A stretch of 64,000 nucleotides of DNA from assembly GCF_001625365.1 (NCBI RefSeq), contig NZ_LJJF01000001.1:4681001-4745000 (forward strand), written 5' to 3'. This DNA comes from Streptomyces sp. MJM8645. GTDB lineage: Bacteria; Actinomycetota; Actinomycetes; Streptomycetales; Streptomycetaceae. How positions within the stretch are numbered: position 1 is the first letter of the stretch; every line of letters starts with the position of its first letter. A model generated the notes under the pieces. The model had not been told where the DNA came from and ran no database searches. It saw only the letters and a program-made list of their open reading frames with translations. This document shows, piece after piece, positions 34,774 to 42,857 of the stretch. A program made the translations under genes and the position numbers.

Positions 34774-36432
34774 CTACTTGGCGCACGCATCGGTGTCGTC
34801 CGCCTGCACCCGCTGGAGGTCCTTCGGTGCCTCGGTCGGGGCCGCCGCCGGAGTGGCGAGGACGTCCTTGCCGAGCACCAGCACCAGCGGGCCCTTCGGA
34901 TCCGCCTTCGGGTCCGGCCGGACGGCGTCGCCCGGCAGGCCGAGCGCGGCGGCCAGGGCGGCGGCCGCGGCGTCCTGCCCGGTCGGGAAGGACACCGTGG
35001 TGGTTGCGGTGACGGGCGCGTCGGGGGCGGTGGTGGCCTTGGCGAAACCCTTGGTGCGGAGCTTTTCCACGGTGGGCCCCGACTGCCCGCGCGTCCCGCT
35101 GCCGTTGCGCACCGTCACCCGGACGTCCTTGGGGTCCACCGTCGGGGCGGCGGCGGTCGGGGTCGCCGGTGCGGTCTCGGGTGCGGCCGTGGCGGCGTCG
35201 GCGGGGGCGGCGGTCTCGGTCAGCGAGCGGTCGCCCGCGACCATCGAGAACAGCTGCCCGGCGTCCGGCTGCTTGAGCACCAGCCGGTCCTTGTCCTTGG
35301 GGTCGTCCAGGACCGGCACGGTGGCGAAGGTGATGTTCTTGGTGTCCACCTTGCTGAGGTCCAGCGCGAGGTCCTTGAGCTTGTCGACGCTGCCGATCCC
35401 GGAGTCCACGGTGAGCGCCTTGGTGGCGGCGTCGGCGAGCTTGTAGAGCTTGCTCGGGCTGGTCAGGGTGTCGTCGCTCTTGATCTTGCGGATCATCGAG
35501 CTGATGAACTGCTGCTGGAGCGGGATGCGGGTGAGGTCGCCGCCGAAGCCGACGGCGTGCCGGGTGCGGACGAAGGCCAGCGCCTCGTCGCCCTGGACCA
35601 CGTGTCGGCCCTTGCTCATCTTCAGGTGCGAGTCCTTGTCGTTGATGTCCTTGGCCGCGCAGACCTCGACCCCGCCGACGGCGCTGGACAGCGTTTTCAC
35701 CGCCTCGAAGTTGACCTGCACGAAGTGGTCGACCCGGATCCCGGTCATCTTCTCGACGGTCTTCCAGGTGCAGCCCGGGTCGCGCCCCTCCTGGCCGAGG
35801 CTGTTGTTGAACATGTCCCGCGCGGAGCCGGGGATCTTCTTGCCGCTGCCGCTCTGGCACTCCGGGATCGGCACCATCAGGTCGCGCGGGATGCTGATCG
35901 CGGTCGCGTTGGAGCGGTCCTTGGAGATGTGGAACAGCAGCGTGGTGTCGGCGTGCCCGACGCTGCCCTCGTTGCCGTACTCGCGGCCGAGGCCCTGCCG
36001 GCTGTCGGTGCCCAGCACCAGGATGTTGAGCGCGTCCCCGGCGGCTTTGGGCCGTTCCTCCTCGTTGCCCAGCTGGACCTTGACGGAGGTCAGGTTGCTG
36101 TTGAAGTGCTGGTACAGGTAGTACGCCCCGCCGCAGCCCGCGACCATCACCAGGGCGCCGGCCCCGGCGGTCCACTTGAGCGCCCGGCGGCGCCGGGTCC
36201 GCTTGGCGGCGGCGGCCGCCCGCCGCCGGGAGTCGCGGCGGCCCGGCCCGGGGACGTCGGCGGTCCCGGTCCCGGCCGACTCGGTGGCCGGCGTCTCCCC
36301 GGGGGCTCTCCGGTCGGCCGTCCGGCGGCGCTGCCCGGGGATGCCGGCGGCCGGGTCGAGGCGGTACTGGCCGGTTTCCGGGTCGCGCGTCCACTGGTCG
36401 GCGGGATCGACCTCCGGTTTGTCCTGCTGCAC
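34774..36432 (-). CDS. LCP family cell-wall ligase with C-terminal LytR_C domain
   Basis: A 552-residue LCP protein. A charged cytoplasmic N-terminus of about 85 residues ends in KRTRRRR, followed by one transmembrane helix (ALVMVAGCGGAYYLY). The LCP domain contains LGTDSRQGL, GHADTTLLFHI, ISIPRDLMVPIP, NNSLGQEG and DEALAFVRTRHAVG. After a Thr/Ala-rich linker comes a LytR_C domain (VRVTVRNGSGTRGQSGPTVEKLRTKGF), a presumed wall-interaction module. It lies 191 bases downstream of another LCP gene on the same strand and is convergent to the acyltransferase. Confidence 0.92.
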   Translation of the reverse strand: MQQDKPEVDPADQWTRDPETGQYRLDPAAGIPGQRRRTADRRAPGETPATESAGTGTADVPGPGRRDSRRRAAAAAKRTRRRRALKWTAGAGALVMVAGCGGAYYLYQHFNSNLTSVKVQLGNEEERPKAAGDALNILVLGTDSRQGLGREYGNEGSVGHADTTLLFHISKDRSNATAISIPRDLMVPIPECQSGSGKKIPGSARDMFNNSLGQEGRDPGCTWKTVEKMTGIRVDHFVQVNFEAVKTLSSAVGGVEVCAAKDINDKDSHLKMSKGRHVVQGDEALAFVRTRHAVGFGGDLTRIPLQQQFISSMIRKIKSDDTLTSPSKLYKLADAATKALTVDSGIGSVDKLKDLALDLSKVDTKNITFATVPVLDDPKDKDRLVLKQPDAGQLFSMVAGDRSLTETAAPADAATAAPETAPATPTAAAPTVDPKDVRVTVRNGSGTRGQSGPTVEKLRTKGFAKATTAPDAPVTATTTVSFPTGQDAAAAALAAALGLPGDAVRPDPKADPKGPLVLVLGKDVLATPAAAPTEAPKDLQRVQADDTDACAK

Positions 36433-36624
36433 GGGGGTTCCCTACCTCCGACCGGTCACGGCTCCGGCTCGCCCGTTCGGCGGGCCGATCCGGACACACT
36501 AGACGAGCCGAACGGCTGAATCGTTCCGGTGTGATCTGCGCCATGTCCAGGTAATGGCCGGGTAAAGTCCCCTGGGTGTGCGGGATTTCCGGAAAACCCG
36601 CGCCGACCTGCGGCGCAGCCGCGA

Positions 36625-37935
36625 TCAGTGCTGCGCGCAGGCGTCCACGTCGGCCGTGCGTCCCTCGAAGGTGGGCGAGGCGTCCGCCGAAGGTGACGCC
36701 TTCGCCGGAGCCCCCGCAGCCCCCACGGCCCCGTCCGACCCCGCGCCCGCACCCGCCGCCACCGGACTTGGACTCGGGCTCGCGCCCGCCCCGACGCCCG
36801 CCCCGACACCGACGCCCGCCCCGGCGACGGCACCCGGCGACGGCGCCGAACCGGGCGGCCGGACGGCGACCGACCGGTCGTCCCGCAGCGCGGTGAACAA
36901 CTGGGTGGTCTGCGGCTGCACGAACTCGTCCCGGTCCGAGTCGTACCGGTACGGGCGGCGCGGCGCGGTCAGGAGCACCACGTCCGCCGAGGGGATGTCC
37001 CGCAGGTCCTGGGTGAGGTCGTACAGCGCCCCGAGCGAGGACAGCCCGCCGTCCGCCTTGACCGAGGAGGTGGCCGCGTCCAGCACCGGCCACAGCCGCG
37101 CCGGGTTCAGCAGCACGCCCTGCGACTGCACCTTGCGGATCAGCGCGGCCAGGAACTGCTGCTGACGGCCCATCCGCTGGGTGTCGCTGCCGTCGCCCAG
37201 GCTCTCCCGGGCCCGGACGTAGCCGAGTGCCTGCTCGCCGTGCAGGGTCTGCCGCCCGGCGGGCAGGTCGAGTCTGGCGTCCTTGTCGTGGATCGCCTGC
37301 GGGACGCACACCTCGACCCCGCCGATCGCGTTCACCATCGTCTTGAAGCCGTTGAAGTCGAGGATCACGTAGTGGTCGATCCGGATGCCGCTGAGCTGCT
37401 CGACGGCGCGGATCGAGCAGGCCGCGCCGCCCATTTCGAACGCCCAGTTGAACTGCATCAGCCCGGCCTTGCTGCGGGTGCCGTCGGGCTTCTCGCAGGC
37501 GGGGACGGTGACCATGACGTCGCGCGGGATGGAGACCGCCGTCGCGTGCTTCCGGTCGGCGGCCAGGTGCAGCAGGATCGTGGTGTCCGAGCGCTGGGTG
37601 CCCGGCTCGCCGCCGTACGAGGAGTTGGTGCCGGAGCGGTCGTCGCTGCCGATCAGCAGGATGTTCTCGGAGCCCTTGGCCCCGGCGGTCCGGCTCGGCC
37701 GCTCGGCCTCCAGCCGGGCGAGCAGTCGGTCGGTGGCCGAGTCGGTGCGGATGTTGCCGTCCAGCGTGCGGTAGGCGATCCAGAGCAGTGCCCCGGTGGC
37801 GACCAGCAGGAACGCGACGACGCCGGCGGTGATCATCAGCCACCGCCGGCGCCGACGCGGGCGTCCGGGTTCGGAAGGGTGCGCATCCGTCGGGGGCGGG
37901 TCGGTCGGGGGGTGCGCGGTGTCGTCCTCGGCCAT
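36625..37935 (-). CDS. LCP family cell-wall ligase
   Basis: A 436-residue LCP protein with a short Pro-rich cytoplasmic tail and one transmembrane helix (WLMITAGVVAFLLVATGALLWIAY). The ligase domain contains IGSDDRSGTNSS, RSDTTILLHL, SIPRDVMVTVP, NWAFEMGGAAC and EQALGYVRARESLG. The C-terminus is a low-complexity Gly/Ala/Pro/Ser tail (alternating GAGVGAG repeats) ending in a Cys-Ala-Gln-His. It follows the TIGR03089-type gene by 36 bases and probably shares its transcript. The two LCP genes differ enough not to be a recent duplication. Confidence 0.92.
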   Translation of the reverse strand: MAEDDTAHPPTDPPPTDAHPSEPGRPRRRRRWLMITAGVVAFLLVATGALLWIAYRTLDGNIRTDSATDRLLARLEAERPSRTAGAKGSENILLIGSDDRSGTNSSYGGEPGTQRSDTTILLHLAADRKHATAVSIPRDVMVTVPACEKPDGTRSKAGLMQFNWAFEMGGAACSIRAVEQLSGIRIDHYVILDFNGFKTMVNAIGGVEVCVPQAIHDKDARLDLPAGRQTLHGEQALGYVRARESLGDGSDTQRMGRQQQFLAALIRKVQSQGVLLNPARLWPVLDAATSSVKADGGLSSLGALYDLTQDLRDIPSADVVLLTAPRRPYRYDSDRDEFVQPQTTQLFTALRDDRSVAVRPPGSAPSPGAVAGAGVGVGAGVGAGASPSPSPVAAGAGAGSDGAVGAAGAPAKASPSADASPTFEGRTADVDACAQH

Positions 37936-37971
37936 GGCAGGGATCCCTACCCGCCCGGCCCGACCCGGGGG

Positions 37972-38763
37972 TTACCCGAGGCGCAGTGTCACCCGTTCGG
38001 ATTCGGTCCGCTTCTCCCACTGCTCGGGGTCGAGCCCCTGCGAGTTGCGGCACAGCACCACCGAGGCGCCGGCCGCCAGCGGCGCCAGCAGACCGGCCTC
38101 CAGGCCGGTCCAGTCGTCGAACGAGAAGGTGGACAGCACCCGGTCGCCGGGCTTCAGTCCGAGCCGGGCGGCCCCCTCCCGGGCCAGCGCGACGGTCTGC
38201 TCGCCGGTCAGCTTCAGCGGCAGCCCGTCCACAGCGGTCTCCAGTGCGTGGCCGTCCGGGGCGACGGGCGAGTACGGCGCGAAGCGGTCGCCCTGGCCGG
38301 GCACCTCGGCGGCGTAGTCGAGGAAGCCGTCGGGGCGCTGCGGGAAGCGTCCGCCGAGCGGGCGCAGGGCCAGGGCCACCCGCTCGCCCTCGCAGGCGTG
38401 GGCGGCCGCCAGTCCGTCCGGGCCGCTGACCACCAGGTCGGCGGCGGCCGGGTCGCCGCCGGGCACCACCGCCACCCCGACCGACCAGCAGGCCAGCAGC
38501 CAGACGGCGCTCTGCCAGTGGGCGGGGAGCAGCAGTACGGCCCGGTCGCCCGGGCCGGCGTTCAACTCGTCCTGGAGGAGGTTGGCCGTCTTGGCCACCC
38601 AGTTGTCGAAGGTCCGGGCGGACAGTTCCACCCGTTCACCGGTGGCGTCGTCGTAGAAGGTGACCAGCGGGGCCGCGGGATCGACCGTGGACGTGCCGCC
38701 TCGCAGATATGCGTGCAGCAGTTCGACGGGGGTGCGGGCATCGGCAGCGAAATGCGCAGTCAT
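37972..38763 (-). CDS. TIGR03089-family protein (truncated acyl-CoA synthetase-like)
   Basis: A 263-residue protein resembling only the N-terminal part of AMP-binding acyl-CoA synthetases: PLVTFYDDATGERVELSARTFDNWVAKTANLL, DRAVLLLPAHWQSAVWLLACWSVG and RVLSTFSFDDWTGLEAGLLAPLAAGASVVL. The catalytic TSGTTGxPKG loop and C-terminal lid are missing. The actinobacterial family TIGR03089 has this same short length, so it is not a fresh truncation. Its function is unknown. The position directly upstream of an LCP ligase, 36 bases apart, suggests an envelope-related role. Confidence 0.82.
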   Translation of the reverse strand: MTAHFAADARTPVELLHAYLRGGTSTVDPAAPLVTFYDDATGERVELSARTFDNWVAKTANLLQDELNAGPGDRAVLLLPAHWQSAVWLLACWSVGVAVVPGGDPAAADLVVSGPDGLAAAHACEGERVALALRPLGGRFPQRPDGFLDYAAEVPGQGDRFAPYSPVAPDGHALETAVDGLPLKLTGEQTVALAREGAARLGLKPGDRVLSTFSFDDWTGLEAGLLAPLAAGASVVLCRNSQGLDPEQWEKRTESERVTLRLG

Positions 38764-38867
38764 GGTGCGCCCCAGCCTACGGCCTTCGAGTGGGCCGTCG
38801 GGAGGGGTGGCGGACCGGGCGCGAGGCGACGTGGCGAGTGGCCCGATTTGCCGCCACCATCCGGTTT

Positions 38868-39980
38868 ATGCGCCTTTCCCTCCCGGCCGCCGTGCTCGCC
38901 GGCTGCACCGTCGCCCTGCTCCTCCAGCCCGCCGCCACCGCCGGCCCGGCCGACCCCGACGGCGCCCGGCGCCGCGGCTCCGCCGGCGGCGGGTCGGTCA
39001 CCTCGCTGCCGCTCGGCCCCGGCCCGGCCCTGGCGCCGCGCACCACCCGGCCGTTCGAACTCCTCGGCGTCGGCTGGGACGGCCCGGCGGACGCGCTGGC
39101 CGGCGGCGCCGTCCGGGTCCGCACCCGGGACGCGGCCACCGGCCGCTGGGGCGACTGGCACGACCTGGAGGCCGACACCGAGGACGGCCCCGACCTCGCC
39201 CCGCGCGGCGCCACCGCGCCCCTGTGGACCGGCCGCAGCGACGGCGTCGCCGTCGAGGTGCGCCCCGGCCCCGCCGGGCCCCCGCCCGGCCTGCGGCTCG
39301 ACCTGGTCGACCCCGGCCAGGGTGCGCCCGCGCCCGCCGCCCGGGTCCTGCCCCGCCGCCCTGCCGACGGCCACCAGGCCCCGCGCCCCGCCATCGTCAC
39401 CCGGGCCGGCTGGGGCGCGGACGAGTCCCTGCGCGACCAGACCTTCGAGTACACCGGCCCGGTCCACGAGGTGTTCGTCCACCACACCGCCACCGCCACC
39501 GACTACGCCTGCTCCGACGCCCCCCGGGTGATCAGGTCGATCTACCAGTACCACGTTCAGAGCAGCGGCTGGCGGGACATCGGCTACAACTTCCTGGTCG
39601 ACCGCTGCGGCACCGTCTACGAGGGCCGGGCCGGCGGCGTCGACCAGCCCGTCCACGGCGCCCACACCCTCGGCTTCAACACCGACTCGGCCGGCGTCGC
39701 CGCCATCGGCACCTACGTCGGCGACGCCCCGCCCCAGCCCCTCCTGGACGGCCTCGCCGCCATCGCCGGCTGGAAGCTCGGCCTCACCGGCCACCCCGCC
39801 GACGGCCGCACCAAGCTCACCTCCGCCTCCGACGCCAGCCGCTACCCCAAGGGCACCGTCGTCGACTTCGACGCCGTCTCCGGCCACCGCGACGCCTTCA
39901 ACACCGAGTGCCCCGGCAACGCCCTCTACGCCCGGCTCCCCGCCCTCCGCACGGCCGCGGCCCACCTCCAGACCCCCTGA
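38868..39980 (+). CDS. Peptidoglycan-recognition-type N-acetylmuramoyl-L-alanine amidase
   Basis: A 370-residue exported zinc amidase. A signal peptide covers residues 1-25 (LSLPAAVLAGCTVALLLQPAATAGPA). A variable 140-residue domain is followed by the PGRP/amidase_2 catalytic domain from about residue 175. Zinc ligands are likely in VFVHHTATAT, in GAHTLGFNT and in GHRDAFNTECPG, the last supplying the cysteine. The WRDIGYNFLVDRCGTVYEGRAGG core is diagnostic. It cleaves the amide between muramic acid and the stem peptide. The ATG at 38868 opens the signal peptide; the promoter must lie in the 104-base gap to the divergent gene. Confidence 0.9.
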   Translation: MRLSLPAAVLAGCTVALLLQPAATAGPADPDGARRRGSAGGGSVTSLPLGPGPALAPRTTRPFELLGVGWDGPADALAGGAVRVRTRDAATGRWGDWHDLEADTEDGPDLAPRGATAPLWTGRSDGVAVEVRPGPAGPPPGLRLDLVDPGQGAPAPAARVLPRRPADGHQAPRPAIVTRAGWGADESLRDQTFEYTGPVHEVFVHHTATATDYACSDAPRVIRSIYQYHVQSSGWRDIGYNFLVDRCGTVYEGRAGGVDQPVHGAHTLGFNTDSAGVAAIGTYVGDAPPQPLLDGLAAIAGWKLGLTGHPADGRTKLTSASDASRYPKGTVVDFDAVSGHRDAFNTECPGNALYARLPALRTAAAHLQTP

Positions 39981-39999
39981 CGCACCCCACCGCACCGCC

Positions 40000-40491
40000 C
40001 TACGCCGGCCCCGGCCCCCGCCCGACCAGCCCCCGCAGCTCCGCCGTCAACGCCGCCGCCAGATCCGGCCGGAGGTCGTAGCGCGCCGGCGTGTTCTGCA
40101 GCAGCCCGATCCGCCAGCCCGCCCCGGCGTTCACCGCGATCACCGTCTGCACCGCGTTGAGCGCCGGGTCCAGGTCCTCCGCGGCGTCCGGCACCAGCCC
40201 CGCGACGGCGTCCAGTTGCGCCACCCCGGGCCCCAGCGCGCGGACCCGGCGCACCCTGGCCACGTACTCCGGCGTCGCGTGGTCGGCGAAGAGCCGCCCC
40301 AGTTCGGCGGCGATCACCGACCGCCCGCAGTGCCGGGTGCCGTCGAAGCCGATCACCTCCCCGTCCTCGGCGAACGGCCCGGCGAAGGCCGAACCGTCCT
40401 GCTGGTTCCACCCCTCCAGCGCCCGGTGGTACAGCGCCCGCACCGCGTTCTCGTCCCCGGAGGACAGCTCCGGCAGCCGCGTATCGTTCAT
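40000..40491 (-). CDS. SnoaL/NTF2-like protein (SgcJ/EcaC family)
   Basis: A 163-residue protein with the cone-shaped NTF2-like fold: VRALYHRALEGWNQQDGSAFAGPFAEDGEVIGFDGTRHCGR is the SgcJ/EcaC N-terminal signature. A conserved AVAGLVP and ALNAVQTVIAVNAGAGWRIGLLQNTPA follow. Members are small stand-alone proteins of uncertain role, sometimes in natural-product clusters. No such cluster is visible here. It is convergent to the amidase gene and divergent from the glycosylase. Confidence 0.85.
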   Translation of the reverse strand: MNDTRLPELSSGDENAVRALYHRALEGWNQQDGSAFAGPFAEDGEVIGFDGTRHCGRSVIAAELGRLFADHATPEYVARVRRVRALGPGVAQLDAVAGLVPDAAEDLDPALNAVQTVIAVNAGAGWRIGLLQNTPARYDLRPDLAAALTAELRGLVGRGPGPA

Positions 40492-40545
40492 ATCCCCATG
40501 GTCGACGAAGGCGGTGGAGCCGGACAGCGGAGGAGGTGCGCGGCG

Positions 40546-41463
40546 GTGACGGGCGAGTCGGTACGGCGTTGGCGGCCGGGTTTCCCGCTGGACGTCGCCC
40601 GGACGCTGCTGCCGCTGCGCCGGGGCCCCGCCGACCCGGCGTACCGCACCACCGGCGACGGCGCGCTCTGGCGGGCGTCCCGGACCCCGGCCGGGATCGG
40701 CACGCTGCGGGTGCTGGCGCGCCCGGCGGCCGGCGAGGTGGAGGCGACGGCCTGGGGCCCGGGTGCGCCGTGGCTGCTGGAGCGGCTGCCGGTGCTGCTG
40801 GGCGCGCAGGACGATCCGGAGGCCCTGGTGCTGCCGCCCGGCCCGCTGCGGGACGCCCAGCGCCGCACCGCCGCGGTCCGCCTCACCCGCACCGGGCTGG
40901 TCCTGGAGTCCCTCGTCCCGGCGATCCTGGAACAGAAGGTGACCACCGACGAGGCCTACCGCGCCTGGCGCACCCTGCTACGGGACTTCGGCACCGCGGC
41001 GCCGGGCCCGGCCGAGGGCATGCGGGTGGCGCCGTCGGCCCGGGAGTGGGCGCTGGTGCCGAGCTGGGAGTGGCACCGCGCGGGGGTGGACCCGAAGCGC
41101 TCGGCGACGGTCATGCGCGCCGTCCGGCTGGCGCCCCGGCTGGAGGAGGCCGCCGCGATGGACCACGCCGAGGCCTTCGCCCGGCTCACCGCCGTCCCGG
41201 GGATCGGCCCCTGGACGGCCGCCGAGACCCTGCAGCGCAGCAACGGCGACCCGGACGCGGTCTCGGTCGGCGACTTCCACCTGCCCAACCTGGTCGGCTG
41301 GGCCCTGGCCGGCCGCCCCCGCAGCGACGACGCCCAGATGCTCGCCCTGCTGGAGCCCTACCGCCCGCACCGCCACCGCCTCTGCCGCCTCCTGCTGGCC
41401 ACCACCCCCCACGCCCCCCGCTACGGCCCCCGCCTCACCCCCAACGACCACCGGCGGCGATGA
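40546..41463 (+). CDS. DNA-3-methyladenine glycosylase (AlkA/HhH-GPD family)
   Basis: A 305-residue base-excision repair glycosylase for alkylated purines. The helix-hairpin-helix is FARLTAVPGIGPWTAAETLQRS, followed by the catalytic aspartate in VSVGDFHLPN. LESLVPAILEQKVT is the HhH-GPD entry helix. The GTG start at 40546 is supported by AGGAGG (40531-40536); longer frames lack family similarity. The C-terminal RLTPNDHRRR codons and TGA (41431-41465) have a 34/35 identical copy at 42236-42270, beyond the first toxin-antitoxin module (see findings). Confidence 0.88.
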   Translation: MTGESVRRWRPGFPLDVARTLLPLRRGPADPAYRTTGDGALWRASRTPAGIGTLRVLARPAAGEVEATAWGPGAPWLLERLPVLLGAQDDPEALVLPPGPLRDAQRRTAAVRLTRTGLVLESLVPAILEQKVTTDEAYRAWRTLLRDFGTAAPGPAEGMRVAPSAREWALVPSWEWHRAGVDPKRSATVMRAVRLAPRLEEAAAMDHAEAFARLTAVPGIGPWTAAETLQRSNGDPDAVSVGDFHLPNLVGWALAGRPRSDDAQMLALLEPYRPHRHRLCRLLLATTPHAPRYGPRLTPNDHRRR

Positions 41464-41488
41464 ACTACGCCGTAGTACACTGCCTCGC

Positions 41489-41743
41489 ATGGAAGCAACC
41501 ATGCGGGAGCTGAACCAGCAGACGGCCAGGGTGATAGGAGCCGTCGAGCGGGGCGAGACCGTCACCGTCACCAAGGACGGCAGGCATGTGGCCACCATCC
41601 TGCCGCCGAGCCTGGCCGCACCCGTCTACCCCTTCCGGACCGATCCGATGGGGGAGGAGCTCGACGACATGCCGGTCATCCCCGGCGGCGGCGGGCGCAT
41701 TCTGGCCGACCTCGACCAGCACATGGAAGGATTCGGCAGGTGA
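41489..41743 (+). CDS. Phd/YefM-type antitoxin (module 1)
   Basis: An 84-residue antitoxin with the Phd/YefM DNA-binding N-terminus (MRELNQQTARVIGAVERGETVTVTKDGRHVATILP) and a flexible C-terminus that should wrap the toxin. It shares a GTGA overlap with the PIN toxin gene, so the pair is translationally coupled. TACACT (41476-41481) ends seven bases before the ATG, suggesting a leaderless transcript with an operator formed by CTAC/GTAG repeats at 41465-41475. Confidence 0.85.
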   Translation: MEATMRELNQQTARVIGAVERGETVTVTKDGRHVATILPPSLAAPVYPFRTDPMGEELDDMPVIPGGGGRILADLDQHMEGFGR

Positions 41744-42186
41744 CCGACGTCGCGGTGGTCGGTGACACCGGCGCCCTGCTCGCCGCATACGCCGGTGAGG
41801 AACCCGACCACGACGCCTGCCTGAAGGCCTTGCGTACGGTCGGCCATCTGGTCATCTCGCCGCTGGTGCTGGCCGAGCTGGACTACCTCGCGCACCGGAC
41901 ACTCGGAGCCGCGATGGCGATGCGCGTTCTGGACGACATCATCGACCGATGTGCGATCGGCCGCTTCGAGGTGCCCGAGGTGGGTGCGCACCTTGCCACC
42001 GCGCGGGCGGTCATGCGGCAGTACCCGGACCTGGACATCGGCCTGACCGACGCCATCAACGTCGCGCTGGCCGCGGAGTTCAGGACCGACGCCGTGCTGA
42101 CCGTCGACCGTCGCCACTTCCGTGCGATCAGGCCACTGACCAACCACAAGGCCTTCCGGCTGCTGCCGGACGACCTCGACGGCTGA
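41740..42186 (+). CDS. VapC-type PIN-domain toxin (module 1)
   Basis: A 148-residue PIN-domain ribonuclease. The four acidic positions are visible: D9 in VVGDTGALLAAY, the glutamate in LVLAELDYL, the aspartate in DIGLTDAINVALA and the aspartate in LTVDRRHF. VapC toxins cleave tRNA or rRNA and are inhibited by the antitoxin encoded just upstream. The GTG start overlaps the antitoxin stop. Four bases after its stop begins a fragment matching the 3' end of fbiB. Confidence 0.88.
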   Translation: MTDVAVVGDTGALLAAYAGEEPDHDACLKALRTVGHLVISPLVLAELDYLAHRTLGAAMAMRVLDDIIDRCAIGRFEVPEVGAHLATARAVMRQYPDLDIGLTDAINVALAAEFRTDAVLTVDRRHFRAIRPLTNHKAFRLLPDDLDG

Positions 42187-42189
42187 TCC

Positions 42190-42270
42190 TCACCGCACCT
42201 CGATGAAGGTGTCGGCGCCGCGGTCCGGGCGTTCGCGCCTCACCCCCGACGACCACCGGCGGCGATGAAC
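42190..42270. repeat. Recombination scar: fbiB 3' end joined to glycosylase 3' end
   Basis: Bases 42193-42238 match fbiB 42861-42906 at 45 of 46 positions. Bases 42236-42270 match the glycosylase end 41431-41465 at 34 of 35. The two blocks share the CGC at 42236-42238. The fbiB fragment would end in TGA (TCA at 42190-42192), whereas the intact gene ends in TAG. The scar therefore derives from a different allele. It separates the two toxin-antitoxin modules exactly. Confidence 0.9.
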
Positions 42271-42285
42271 CGGAAGCGCCGTGCG

Positions 42286-42306
42286 GTGTACACGCCGATG
42301 TGTACG
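42286..42306 (+). promoter_or_regulatory. YefM-type operator boxes and -10 of module 2
   Basis: GTGTACAC (42286-42293) contains the palindromic TGTACA core known for yefM-yoeB operators. A second TGTACG (42301-42306) follows 14 bases on and overlaps a TACGCT hexamer (42303-42308) six bases before the antitoxin ATG. Autorepression of a leaderless transcript is inferred. Confidence 0.5.
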
Positions 42307-42314
42307 CTTGATGC

Positions 42315-42587
42315 ATGACTGACGCACTGAGCATCCGGGAACTGCGTGCGAACCTCGCCGAGGTGGTCACCCAGGCCGAGGCCGGCGAGATCACCGTGAT
42401 CACTCGGAAGGGCGAGCGGGTCGGAGCGGTCGTGCCGATCGAGATCCTCGATGCCATCGAGGATGCCGCCGACGAACTGCTCGCCCGTGAGGCCGAGCAG
42501 CACCGGAACGATCCCACCGTGACCATGGCCGAGCTCCTGGCCGACCTGTTCGACTCGCCCAAGGACTCCTCCGGGAGCGCTGCGTGA
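42315..42587 (+). CDS. Phd/YefM-type antitoxin (module 2)
   Basis: A 90-residue antitoxin with the full Phd/YefM DNA-binding fold (LSIRELRANLAEVVTQAEAGEITVITRKGERVGAVVPIE). An acidic C-terminal helix (AEQHRNDPTVTMAELLADLF) follows that should cover the toxin active site. It shares only fold-level similarity with the antitoxin of module 1, so the modules are not copies of each other. The GTGA overlap with the toxin gene shows translational coupling. Confidence 0.88.
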   Translation: MTDALSIRELRANLAEVVTQAEAGEITVITRKGERVGAVVPIEILDAIEDAADELLAREAEQHRNDPTVTMAELLADLFDSPKDSSGSAA

Positions 42588-42853
42588 AGTACGCGTTCCG
42601 CTTCACCTCGCACGCCAGGCGCCAGCTGCGTGACATCAGCCAGGTCGATGCGATGCGGATCCTCACCGCACTCACCGTTCTCGGCGAGGACCCTTACGCC
42701 GATGGCCCGGATGTCAAGAAGCTGGCGGGTCACGACGGCCTCTACCGCCTCCGCGTCGGCGTCTACCGTGTGGCCTACGAGATCCACGACGGCGTGTTGG
42801 TGATCCTCGTGGTGGCCGTTGGCAATCGCCGCGAGATCTATCGCGGTCTCTGA
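42584..42853 (+). CDS. RelE/ParE-superfamily toxin (module 2)
   Basis: An 89-residue toxin of the RelE type, an mRNA interferase acting on the ribosome. KYAFRFTSHARRQLRDIS, VKKLAGHDGLYRLRVGVYRVAYEI and VLVVAVGNRREIY match the family order. The arginines of RLRVGVYRVAYEI are the usual catalytic-surface residues. The GTG start at 42584 overlaps the antitoxin stop. Its stop lies four bases from the fbiB stop codon (convergent), so the module ends exactly at the fbiB end. Confidence 0.88.
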   Translation: MKYAFRFTSHARRQLRDISQVDAMRILTALTVLGEDPYADGPDVKKLAGHDGLYRLRVGVYRVAYEIHDGVLVILVVAVGNRREIYRGL

Positions 42854-42857
42854 ACCG

